Positions 16,800-24,040 of a stretch of DNA of 64,000 nucleotides are shown one piece after another (the first letter of the stretch is position 1; every line of letters begins with the position of its first letter). A model generated the notes under the pieces. The model was not told where the DNA came from. It worked only from the letters and a program-made list of their open reading frames with translations, and did no database searches. Where the stretch lies: NCBI GenBank assembly GCA_020052615.1, contig JAGVOT010000017.1:62001-126000 (forward strand), read 5' to 3'. A program made the position numbers and the translations under genes. The DNA comes from Nitrospirota bacterium (GTDB lineage: Bacteria; Nitrospirota; UBA9217).

Positions 16800-17153
16800 T
16801 CAGAATATCATTGTCGTTGTCGCTTCTTTCACCAGCCCCGCAATCTCCATGCTGCCGACTATCTTTACGTTTTCAACAAGATCATTCGACGCGACTCGCT
16901 GCGCCTTGAGCGAAGCAACGTCGGCGTAAACCGCTACGCCCATCTCCAGGCAGTCCTTGAGAGTGCCCTCAAGATTAGTGAACCCGGTCCCCGTGTCGTC
17001 CTGTCCTTTTTTTGCAAGCAGCACCCCTCCGTCCACGAGGATCAGATCAACGCTCATCTCGAACGACGCCGCGCCGAGCGCGTGACGGACCGCCTCGGCG
17101 GCATTGATATCACCGTAGGGAGATCTCTTCAAGATCATCGCAACAGCAGCCAT
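16800..17153 (-). CDS. TusC/DsrF-like sulfur-relay protein
   Basis: A 117-residue protein with CAGGAGG before the ATG. Family traits are the start AVAMILKRSPYGDINAAEAVRHALGA, the middle strand VDLILVDGGVLLAKKG, and LEGTLKDCLEMGVAVYAD. The single Cys in LKDCLEM matches the position conserved in several DsrF-like proteins. The C-terminal VGSMEIAGLVKEATTTMIF forms the last strand and helix of the DsrE fold. Located between the Sec-DsrE gene (49 bases upstream) and TusB. Predicted subunit of a heterohexameric sulfur carrier. Confidence 0.83.
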   Translation of the reverse strand: MAAVAMILKRSPYGDINAAEAVRHALGAASFEMSVDLILVDGGVLLAKKGQDDTGTGFTNLEGTLKDCLEMGVAVYADVASLKAQRVASNDLVENVKIVGSMEIAGLVKEATTTMIF

Positions 17154-17201
17154 ATTTACCTCCTGTATAATTCATTCCGCAATCCGAAATCCGCAATTCC
17201 C

Positions 17202-17558
17202 TCACGCCCCGATATTGAGCCAGACATCGGTCTCGCCCATGGTTGCGAACAATCCTTTAAGGGAGCCGACTTCCGTATTTGCAAGATAATCGTCTTTCGC
17301 TGCACGGCGAAAGTTGAGGCAACCGCCTCAGAGATATACCTTCAGCCCTTTTTGTATCAGCCGGGCGAACTCCTCTTCAGCGTTCAGGATGCCTTTCGCC
17401 TTCTGTTTGGTCAGAAAGCAGTAGACGCCGTCTGCTGATGCGATCAGGTTGACGGTGTGGCCTTTGCTCAGGGCTGATTCAGCGATGCGGGAACTCGTCA
17501 GCGTGTTCTCGTACGAATACGGCGATGTGGACAGATACAGTGTAACGGTTTTCGGCAT
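17202..17558 (-). CDS. Selenocysteine-containing DsrE/TusD-like protein (in-frame UGA at codon 77)
   Basis: The frame opens at ATG 17558 (MPKTVTLYLSTSPYSYENTL, GGAGGAGG upstream) and meets TGA at 17330-17328. It continues in the same frame for 41 codons to a second TGA at 17204-17202, giving 118 residues. Upstream of the UGA are QKGLKVYL; downstream are GGCLNFRRAAKDDY and then EVGSLKGLFATMGETDVWL, all standard for the DsrE fold. Homologues have Cys-Gly-x-Cys exactly here, so the residue order is Sec-Gly-Gly-Cys. A SECIS-like hairpin follows. Without recoding the protein would lose its last strand, helix and active site. It sits between a cytochrome and tusC in the sulfur cluster. A plain nonsense mutation is the alternative. 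Confidence 0.85.
17294..17330 (-). promoter_or_regulatory. SECIS-like element of the DsrE-like gene
   Basis: After the UGA (17330-17328) come 14 bases and a perfect 7-base stem, CTTTCGC with GCGAAAG, enclosing loop CGTGCA that starts 21 bases after the UGA and contains GU. The UGA itself also begins a perfect 6-base hairpin (TGAGGC, GGTT, GCCTCA). Bacterial SelB recognises a hairpin at this distance inside the coding sequence. Confidence 0.72.
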
Positions 17559-17583
17559 AGGGTCCTCCTCCCTGCCCCCGGCC

Positions 17584-18735
17584 TCATTGCTGCGGGCCAA
17601 GGGGAATTTGTTCATGATATATCGGATAGGCGATCGGCTCGACATTGTCGTAGCCTATCTTCTTCCGCCGTGCTTCATCAAGAAGATGGTATCGCACGGT
17701 CACATCTATGGCGGCAGGTGCGCCGGGACCGCGCTTGTTCAAGGGGACCTTGAACTCTCTCGGCTGCAAGTACGGCAACCGCGTGTCCCGGAGATCAATG
17801 ATGAACGGTCTCCAGAGGATGTACCTTTTCATCGCATACACCTTTTCCTTCAACACCTCCCCGTCCGGCCCCAGGAGTTTCAACTCGAGGGTCAGATGCC
17901 GGTCCGGGGTGCCGGTCGGCAGATAGTGGGCCGCCCCCACATTCGTCAGCGTGATGACTAGCCCGTTATCCTCCAATCGATGGTCGACCCGCAGCGATTC
18001 CTTCACGCGCCCCGGCTCATGGCCGCCATGGAACAGATGCCGTCCCCCTTGCCGCACCGGCGTCCCGTCGGCTGCCGGCCGCATGACTGGCGGCATATGG
18101 CAGGATACGCAGTCTATCGTCTGTTTACCTTTTTCTATCTCCGCGACGGTGCCGCAGGGCGGGATCGTGTAGAACGTGTCCCATCGTTTTCCCGCTACTA
18201 CATGGCAACGCAGACAGGGTTTGATCCCTTTCGCCATTCCGGGATCATACTCCACCGGATGGGGGGCCCTGTTTGTCAGGAAGGGACCGACGATCCTGCC
18301 GTTCCGAATATGGCAGACCGCGCAGGTCACGCCTTCATCCCGGAGCGCGGCATCGAACGCCGGATTCGGCGCAAGGATGGGGTCGAATTTATCGCGGTCC
18401 CTGAATCCCAGCACGAGGTCCTGCTGCTGGTTCACCAGCGGCGTATGGCAATTGAGGCAGATCTGCAGGGAGCCGTCGTATTTGAAATCGACCTGGAAGT
18501 ACGGGTCGGTCCACGCCCGTGCGTGCATGCTGCCGGCCCACTCGCTGTAGATCTCCCGATGGCACGTCCCGCAGTCCTTTGCGCTGAGCGACGCGAGGCC
18601 GCGAGGCGTCTCGACCTGCATCGGTCTTTCAAACCGCTCGTCGATAACAAAGATGTTCAGGGGCCGCAAGAGCCGCCAGAGCAGGAACAGGACGATCAGC
18701 GCCGAAATGATCAACCATGCCGTTTTTTTTGCCAT
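17584..18735 (-). CDS. Membrane-anchored five-haem cytochrome c
   Basis: A 383-residue protein with an N-terminal anchor helix (WLIISALIVLFLLWRLL, residues 7-23) placing the rest in the periplasm. Five CxxCH haem sites are at about Cys55, 93, 138, 174 and 209 (CGTCH, CLNCH, CAVCH, CLRCH, CVSCH). Residues ~240-383 form a haem-free beta domain with VTNVGAAHYLPTGTPDR and LDEARRKKIGYD, as in cytochrome c554-type and other multihaem electron-transfer proteins. It lies between TauE and the DsrE-like gene, so it may exchange electrons with sulfur oxyanions or with the SQR-like flavoprotein. The exact enzyme, if any, is not identifiable. Confidence 0.88.
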   Translation of the reverse strand: MAKKTAWLIISALIVLFLLWRLLRPLNIFVIDERFERPMQVETPRGLASLSAKDCGTCHREIYSEWAGSMHARAWTDPYFQVDFKYDGSLQICLNCHTPLVNQQQDLVLGFRDRDKFDPILAPNPAFDAALRDEGVTCAVCHIRNGRIVGPFLTNRAPHPVEYDPGMAKGIKPCLRCHVVAGKRWDTFYTIPPCGTVAEIEKGKQTIDCVSCHMPPVMRPAADGTPVRQGGRHLFHGGHEPGRVKESLRVDHRLEDNGLVITLTNVGAAHYLPTGTPDRHLTLELKLLGPDGEVLKEKVYAMKRYILWRPFIIDLRDTRLPYLQPREFKVPLNKRGPGAPAAIDVTVRYHLLDEARRKKIGYDNVEPIAYPIYHEQIPLGPQQ

Positions 18736-18791
18736 CAGCCGCTCCGCCGCCGGACCGCGCCGCGAGTGCGCTTCCGTTCAGAATTTCAGGA

Positions 18792-19580
18792 TTATCGGCC
18801 GGTCAGTATCTGATACCACATCCTGATGCCCGTGATCGCAATGATGACCGCTATGCCGATCCGAAGGTATTTCGTGTTCACCTTCTTGCTCATCATTCCG
18901 CCGAACTGCGCGCCGGGGACCGTGCCAGCGACGAGCGCGATCGCGGCCGGCCAAATGATCTGGCCGGTGGCCGTCTTTCCGATCGTGCCGGTGACCGCTC
19001 CAAGGAAGACGATCCCGAGGGTGCTGCCGATGACGATGCGCGTCGGGATGTTCAGGAGGTAGATCATCACGGGGATATAGATGAACGCGCCCGGCGCTCC
19101 CACCATGCCCCCAAACATTCCGATGACGATACTGACGGCCGCGGCGAGAGGCTTGTTGTACATGAGATCATCGGGCGCGATGTCCCGGCCCCGTTCGCGC
19201 TTCGGGATAAACATCGCCACCGCGGCGATAACCGCAAGCGTGGCAAAAATGGCGAGCAGCAGGGAACTTTTTGTGTACTGCGAGTAAAAGGAGCCTGCGA
19301 GATTACCGAGGGCGTTGCACAGACCCATGGTGAGAAGAAGGGATCTGCTCACGAACCTGTTCTTGTGATGGACGATGACGCCCGTGAGAGACGCAGACAG
19401 TACCTGGACCATGCTGACCGCGGCCACCTGCTTCATGTCGAACTGCCCCACGCCGAGCAGCGGCGGGACGTAGAGAAGCAGCGGTATCATGAAGATGGCG
19501 CCGCCAAGGCCCAGAAGACCCGAAAGGAATCCGCCGCCGAGGCCCAGCACAACGAGCGTTCCCAGGAGTGCTAGATCCAT
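18792..19580 (-). CDS. TauE/SafE family sulfur-compound permease
   Basis: A 262-residue membrane protein with about eight helices. It starts at 19580 directly after the stop of the Sec-thioredoxin gene (TGACATG), with GAAGGGGG as ribosome site. Signatures include GFLSGLLGLGGAIFMIPLLL near the N-terminus and the repeated half-motif GMFGGMVGAPGAFIYIPVMI after the centre, as in the DUF81/TauE/SafE family. The family carries sulfite, sulfoacetate or other sulfur anions; here the neighbours (thioredoxin fold, DsrE, SQR) support a sulfur substrate. Direction of transport is unknown. Confidence 0.9.
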   Translation of the reverse strand: MDLALLGTLVVLGLGGGFLSGLLGLGGAIFMIPLLLYVPPLLGVGQFDMKQVAAVSMVQVLSASLTGVIVHHKNRFVSRSLLLTMGLCNALGNLAGSFYSQYTKSSLLLAIFATLAVIAAVAMFIPKRERGRDIAPDDLMYNKPLAAAVSIVIGMFGGMVGAPGAFIYIPVMIYLLNIPTRIVIGSTLGIVFLGAVTGTIGKTATGQIIWPAAIALVAGTVPGAQFGGMMSKKVNTKYLRIGIAVIIAITGIRMWYQILTGR

Positions 19581-19581
19581 G

Positions 19582-19851
19582 TCATGCCCCCTTCAGAGTG
19601 CCTTCGTTCAGTATTGCAGCCTTAAGCGCTTCATAAGTGACGATATCGTTTTTTACAATGAGCTTGCTGTTCACCAGGACGGAGGGACAAGGCAGCGGGT
19701 CATGTTCTTCGGCGTACCGAGGCGAGGTCTTCTTGATCACGACGATCTGCGCGCCGAACTCTTTCTCCGCCCGACCGGCGGCTTCCCTGTTCAGTGCTCA
19801 GCGTTTCCCCAGGGGATCGTTGACATACAACGTTATGACGTGTTTGTTCAT
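19582..19851 (-). CDS. Selenocysteine-containing thioredoxin-fold mini-protein (in-frame UGA at codon 18)
   Basis: The ATG at 19851 immediately follows the ArsR stop (TAAATG) with GAGGAG eight bases upstream. The frame reads MNKHVITLYVNDPLGKR, then TGA (19800-19798), and continues for 71 codons to a TGA at 19584. After the UGA come ALNREAAGRAEKEFGAQ, a beta strand IVVIKK and LPCPSVLVNSKLIV, where Cys55-Pro56 is the cis-Pro loop of thioredoxin folds. Related mini-thioredoxins have CxxC where this has Gly-Lys-Arg-Sec, so only the second redox residue remains, as Sec18. A hairpin with loop GGTCG follows. The gene is missed by ordinary ORF calling. Perfect spacing to both neighbours argues against a pseudogene. 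Confidence 0.83.
19767..19800 (-). promoter_or_regulatory. SECIS-like element of the thioredoxin-fold gene
   Basis: Sixteen bases after the UGA (19800-19798) a perfect 5-base stem CCGCC/GGCGG encloses loop GGTCG. The loop starts 21 bases after the UGA and resembles the GGUCU loop of the E. coli fdhF SECIS. Confidence 0.72.
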
Positions 19852-20193
19852 TTACCGTCTCCTCTCGCCGGGATAGGTGCCCCGCTTTGTCACCGGACAG
19901 CATGCCGGCGCGGGAATGTCCTCTTCATATTCTTTTTTCAACAGCTCCAGCAGGTCAGGAATGAGCGGCTCCTTGAGAAAATAGCACTTGAGGCGGCCAT
20001 CGACGAAAAAATCGATGATGCTGTGCGAGCGCAGCAGTTTGAGATGCTGCGACACGTTCGGCTGGCTGATGTCGAGGGACTCCTCGAAATCGCTCACGCA
20101 CTTGACCCCCTGCACGAGTTCTTCCAGGATCCTGATCCGGGCGGGATGAGCGATCACTTTTAAGAGCTCTAACCTTGCGTTCGTCGCGATCAT
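19852..20193 (-). CDS. ArsR-family transcriptional regulator
   Basis: A 113-residue winged-helix repressor. The start at 20193 (MIATNARLELLKVIAHPARI) is chosen for the AGGAGG upstream; a longer frame from 20223 lacks one. The recognition helix region is SLDISQPNVSQHLKLLRSHS. Cys residues are at 32 (GVKCVSD), 70 (LKCYFL) and 98-99 (PACCPV). Metal-sensing ArsR proteins use Cys at about 32-34, whereas sulfide/persulfide sensors such as SqrR use a distant Cys pair, so a thiol-based sensor is plausible. It is the first gene of the sulfur/selenium cluster and overlaps its promoter region, implying autoregulation. Confidence 0.88.
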   Translation of the reverse strand: MIATNARLELLKVIAHPARIRILEELVQGVKCVSDFEESLDISQPNVSQHLKLLRSHSIIDFFVDGRLKCYFLKEPLIPDLLELLKKEYEEDIPAPACCPVTKRGTYPGERRR

Positions 20194-20202
20194 GTTGAAT
20201 GG

Positions 20203-20252
20203 CCTCCTGTAAAATATATGCAAACATTACTATGCTTTAATTCATTTGTCAA
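20203..20252 (-). promoter_or_regulatory. Promoter and leader of the ArsR-sulfur cluster
   Basis: On the minus strand TTGACA (20252-20247) is followed after 17 bases by TAATGT (20229-20224), and then by TTTGCA and TATTTTACAGGAGG. The last block is shared with the leader of the rhodanese gene (46930-46951). An operator for the ArsR protein is likely between -35 and the ribosome site. Confidence 0.6.
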
Positions 20253-20358
20253 TATACATTCCGTTTCGCCTCAAACGATATAAATTTCAAGGTCTATTTC
20301 CTGGCCGGTGAAGAGGCCATTCGCTGTTTCGCACCGCCCGGTAGGTTCCTAAAATAGA

Positions 20359-20388
20359 TTGACTTTACCATTATAAAATGTGAATATT
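20359..20388 (+). promoter_or_regulatory. Divergent promoter for the PhnD-like gene
   Basis: TTGACT at 20359-20364, 17-18 bases, then GAATATT. The stretch ATTATAAAATGTGAATA between and around the boxes resembles ATTATAATATGTGTTAATA in the rhodanese promoter, so the same regulator may bind. Confidence 0.45.
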
Positions 20389-20435
20389 ACGTACTTTCCT
20401 GTCTTCATTTCCCCGACGGGGCAAGGAGGTACCCT

Positions 20436-21329
20436 ATGAGTTTACGAAGGCTTATCATCCTTTTCCTGGCCTCCATGCTTTTCGTCCCGACCGGGGCGAT
20501 CCCCCGGTCTTCGCAGCAGAAGATATTCATCGGCCTCATCCCGGAAATGAACATCTTCAGGCAGAAGCAGCGATTCAAGCTGCTCGGCGACTACCTGTCG
20601 AAGAAGACCGGCATCCCGGTGGAGTTCACGATCCTGAGCCGGTATGGGAACATCCTCGAGAGCTTCACGTCGGAAAAGATGGACGGAGCGTTCTTCGGGT
20701 CCTTCACCGGCGCACTGGCGATCAGGAAGCTCGGGGTGGTCCCCCTTGCCCGGCCCGTAAACCTCGATTATACATCGACCTACCAGGGCTACCTGTTCGT
20801 GCGAAAGGACAGCGGCATCAGGTCCGCTGCCGACATGAAAGGAAAGAAGATGGCCTTCGTGGAAAAGGCCACAACGGCAGGCTATGTCTTTCCCCTGGCC
20901 TATCTGCGGGAGAACGGGATCACCGATATTGGTTCCTATTTCGGAGAACAGTTCTTTACGGGAAGCCATGACGCCGCTGTCTTTGCAGTGCTTAACAAGA
21001 AGGCCGACATCGGGGCAGCCAAGCACAGCATCTATGACCGCGCGCGCAAGGAAGACCCGCGGGTGGACCGGGAACTTGTCATCCTCGCCAAATCCCCCCC
21101 CGTCCCCTCGAACGGCCTCTGCGTCAGGAAGGACCTGGGGGCAGACGTCAGGAAAAAGCTGAAAGACGCCCTGCTGAGCCTGAAAAATGAGCCCGAGGGA
21201 AAGCGGGTCCTTGAACAATTCGGGGCGATCATGTTCATCGAGACGACCGCTCAGGATTACCGGCCCGTGTTCGACATGGCGAAAGAGGCAGGCATCGACA
21301 TGCGGCGCTACAACTATCGAAATGAATAG
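20436..21329 (+). CDS. PhnD-like substrate-binding protein
   Basis: A 297-residue exported protein (signal MSLRRLIILFLASMLFVPTGA) behind AAGGAGG. The PhnD/SsuA/transferrin-like fold shows in FIGLIPEMNIFRQKQRFKLLGDYL, DGAFFGSFTGALA, KKMAFVEKATTAGYVFP, and the hinge segment AVFAVLNKKADIGAAKHSIYD. Such proteins bind phosphonate, phosphite, or other oxyanions in the periplasm. No permease or ATPase gene follows; instead the next gene is a haem-containing GGDEF/EAL sensor, 33 bases downstream. Binding-protein/sensor pairs of this kind sense a ligand rather than import it. Selenium or sulfur oxyanions are possible ligands, by neighbourhood only. Confidence 0.85.
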   Translation: MSLRRLIILFLASMLFVPTGAIPRSSQQKIFIGLIPEMNIFRQKQRFKLLGDYLSKKTGIPVEFTILSRYGNILESFTSEKMDGAFFGSFTGALAIRKLGVVPLARPVNLDYTSTYQGYLFVRKDSGIRSAADMKGKKMAFVEKATTAGYVFPLAYLRENGITDIGSYFGEQFFTGSHDAAVFAVLNKKADIGAAKHSIYDRARKEDPRVDRELVILAKSPPVPSNGLCVRKDLGADVRKKLKDALLSLKNEPEGKRVLEQFGAIMFIETTAQDYRPVFDMAKEAGIDMRRYNYRNE

Positions 21330-21362
21330 CAGCCTGGTCTCCCTGGAGGCGCGAAAGACCTT

Positions 21363-23858
21363 ATGAAGCGCAAGATCATCCTGTCACTGCTCGTTCTCTT
21401 CTTTATTTCAGCTTCCGGAGCGGTGTTGTCGGCATATTACATCACCAGCACCAGCGGGACGCTGAACAGGATCGTCAAGCTCCACCAGATCGAAGACCTG
21501 CGCCAGCATCTCATCATTTCCATCCAGACCGTCCAATCCGACCTCTATACCGTCCATACCATGCTCGGCCGCAGGGTGGACGCCATTGTCGACAATGTGT
21601 CCACCCTTGATGATGTGGCCGCACGATGCGTTGGCTGCCACCATGAGCCGGCCATCGCCAACAATATCGACGAGATACAGAAACTCGTTCACGCTTATGA
21701 AGACGCCCTCAGCTACTACATAACCGCTTCGGCGAACCGGAAGCGGATCGAAAAGCTCCAACACGATGCGGCGGCCATCGGGAACGATATCCTTAAAAAG
21801 ACCGAAACAATGACCAGCGAAGCGAGCAGGAAACTCACGGCAACAACCACGAAGGCCATGAAGCATGTGAGAGACGCGCGGCTCATCCTGTTCTTAACCA
21901 TGGGCATCACCCTCGCGCTCGGCGCCGTCGTCGCCGTGAAGCTGACCCGTTCGATAACGGGACCGATCGACAATCTCGTGCTGGCGACCCGCGCCATTGC
22001 CGGCGGGGAACTCGGCCATACGATCGACCAAACGGACAAGACCGAGTTCGGTGAGTTTGCCTCCCACTTCAACGCAATGAGCCTCGCCCTGAAGGAGAAT
22101 TACGAGGAACTCGTCCGGGAAATAACGGAACGCAGGCAGACGGAGGAAGCGCTCAGGGAAAGTGAAGAACGGTATGCCCTGGCCGCGCAGGGCGCCAACG
22201 ACGGCCTCTGGGACTGGAACATCCGGAACAATACGGTCTACTATTCCTTCCGCTGGAAATCCATGCTCGGCTTCGACGATGCCGGTATCGGCAGCACCCT
22301 GGAAGAATGGCTGTCGCGGGTCCACCCCGACGATCGCGAGCAGGTGGAGGCAAAGCTTTCCGCCCACATCAACAGCCAGAGCCCTCAGTTCGAGTGTGAG
22401 CACCGCATCCAGCATAAGGACGGGTCCTACCGATGGATGCTCAACCGCGGGCTGGCGGTGCGTGATGCACACGGAAAGGCCTACCGCATGGCGGGTTCCC
22501 AGACCGACATCACCGGCAGGAAGAATGCCGAAGCACAGCTTGTCCACGACGCCTTCCACGACGCGCTCACGGGCCTGCCCAATCGCGCCCTGTTCATGGA
22601 CCGCCTCGAGCACGTCATTGCCAGCGCCAAGCGCCATCCCCGGTATCTCTATGGGGTCCTGTTCCTGGACCTCGACCGTTTCAAGGTGATCAACGACAGC
22701 CTGGGGCACGGCGCCGGCGACAAGCTGCTCATTGAGGTCGGTCAGCGGCTCAAATCCTGCCTCCGCCCGGGCGATACCGTCGCGCGTCTTGGCGGGGACG
22801 AGTTCGCGATCCTGCTGGAGGACATCGACGATGCGGCGGACGCCGAAGAGATCACCCAGCGCATCGAGCAGGTCCTTGCTCCGCACTATGCCATTCAGGG
22901 CAGCGAGATCATCACGACCCAGAGCATCGGCATCGCGCTGAGATCGGACCGTTACGAATGGCCGGAGCAGATCCTGCGCGACGCCGACATCGCCATGTAC
23001 GAGGCGAAGTCCAAGGGGAGGTCGCGCCATGAGTTCTTCGATACGAAAATGCACGCAAGCATCATCGACCGCCTCCAGCTCGAATCCGACCTGAGGATCG
23101 CGGTCGAACATCAGTCGGGTTTCCTCCTGCACTATCAGCCGATCATGGACCTGAAAAGCCAGCGCCTTATCGGTTTCGAGGCCCTCGTCCGGTGGAAGCA
23201 CGCCACCCGGGGCCTGATCTATCCGCTCGATTTCATTTCTCTCGCTGAAGAGACGGGTCTGATCTTCCCGCTCAGCAACTGGATCATCCGGGAGTCCTGC
23301 ATCCAGATCGGCGCGTGGCAGAAAAAATATCCCGGGAACCCGGAGCTCCGCATGAGCGTGAACATCTCAAGCAAGCTGCTCCTGCAGCCCGGATTTGCCG
23401 AATCCATCCAGACAATGCTGCTCGAGCAGGCCCTGGATCCCGGCAGCCTCGCCATCGAGATCACGGAAAGTGTGATCATGGAGCACCCGGACAGGGCGGT
23501 GGAGACCATGGCGAAGCTTCAGAAGATGGGGGTCCACATCCACATCGACGATTTCGGGACCGGCTATTCCTCGCTCAGCTATTTGCACAGCTTCCCCGTC
23601 AACGCGCTTAAGATCGACAGGTCCTTTATCGCCAAAATGTCGGCGAACAGCGACAATCAGGAGATCATCAAGACCATCATCGCGCTGGCCCAGAACCTGA
23701 AGCTGGAGGTGATCGCCGAGGGCCTGGAGCAGGACCATCAGCTGTCTGCGATCAAGGGGCTGGAGTGCGGCTTTGGCCAGGGATTCCTCTTCTCCAAGCC
23801 ACTTCCCCCCGAGGCACTTGAGAGCTGGATCCTTTCGGGGAACAGCTTCCCTGTCTGA
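21363..23858 (+). CDS. Haem-binding sensor GGDEF-EAL protein
   Basis: An 831-residue membrane sensor. After an N-terminal helix (residues ~5-28) the periplasmic domain contains a c-type haem motif CVGCH at about 89-93. A second helix (~178-200) leads to a HAMP domain, then a PAS fold (about 260-385), a GGDEF domain with RLGGDEFAI near 475 and an EAL domain with FEALVRWK near 605. Other EAL signatures are DDFGTGYSSLSYL and AEGLE. It can therefore make or break cyclic di-GMP according to periplasmic redox or ligand state; both motifs are intact. It is likely co-transcribed with the PhnD-like gene. Confidence 0.92.
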   Translation: MKRKIILSLLVLFFISASGAVLSAYYITSTSGTLNRIVKLHQIEDLRQHLIISIQTVQSDLYTVHTMLGRRVDAIVDNVSTLDDVAARCVGCHHEPAIANNIDEIQKLVHAYEDALSYYITASANRKRIEKLQHDAAAIGNDILKKTETMTSEASRKLTATTTKAMKHVRDARLILFLTMGITLALGAVVAVKLTRSITGPIDNLVLATRAIAGGELGHTIDQTDKTEFGEFASHFNAMSLALKENYEELVREITERRQTEEALRESEERYALAAQGANDGLWDWNIRNNTVYYSFRWKSMLGFDDAGIGSTLEEWLSRVHPDDREQVEAKLSAHINSQSPQFECEHRIQHKDGSYRWMLNRGLAVRDAHGKAYRMAGSQTDITGRKNAEAQLVHDAFHDALTGLPNRALFMDRLEHVIASAKRHPRYLYGVLFLDLDRFKVINDSLGHGAGDKLLIEVGQRLKSCLRPGDTVARLGGDEFAILLEDIDDAADAEEITQRIEQVLAPHYAIQGSEIITTQSIGIALRSDRYEWPEQILRDADIAMYEAKSKGRSRHEFFDTKMHASIIDRLQLESDLRIAVEHQSGFLLHYQPIMDLKSQRLIGFEALVRWKHATRGLIYPLDFISLAEETGLIFPLSNWIIRESCIQIGAWQKKYPGNPELRMSVNISSKLLLQPGFAESIQTMLLEQALDPGSLAIEITESVIMEHPDRAVETMAKLQKMGVHIHIDDFGTGYSSLSYLHSFPVNALKIDRSFIAKMSANSDNQEIIKTIIALAQNLKLEVIAEGLEQDHQLSAIKGLECGFGQGFLFSKPLPPEALESWILSGNSFPV

Positions 23859-24040
23859 CCCTCACCTGTACCCCTCCTGCCATCATCCCGTCCAGACGTT
23901 CTTCGATTGCCGCGAACTCAAACTGACCATAGCCACAAAAAGGCCCAAAAAGCGCAAGAACAACAAATTCTTTCCGAGCATTTTTGCGGCAAAGCGGATC
24001 TTGAGAGAGCAGGCAAAAGAGGAGGGATGCAGAGACGCCG

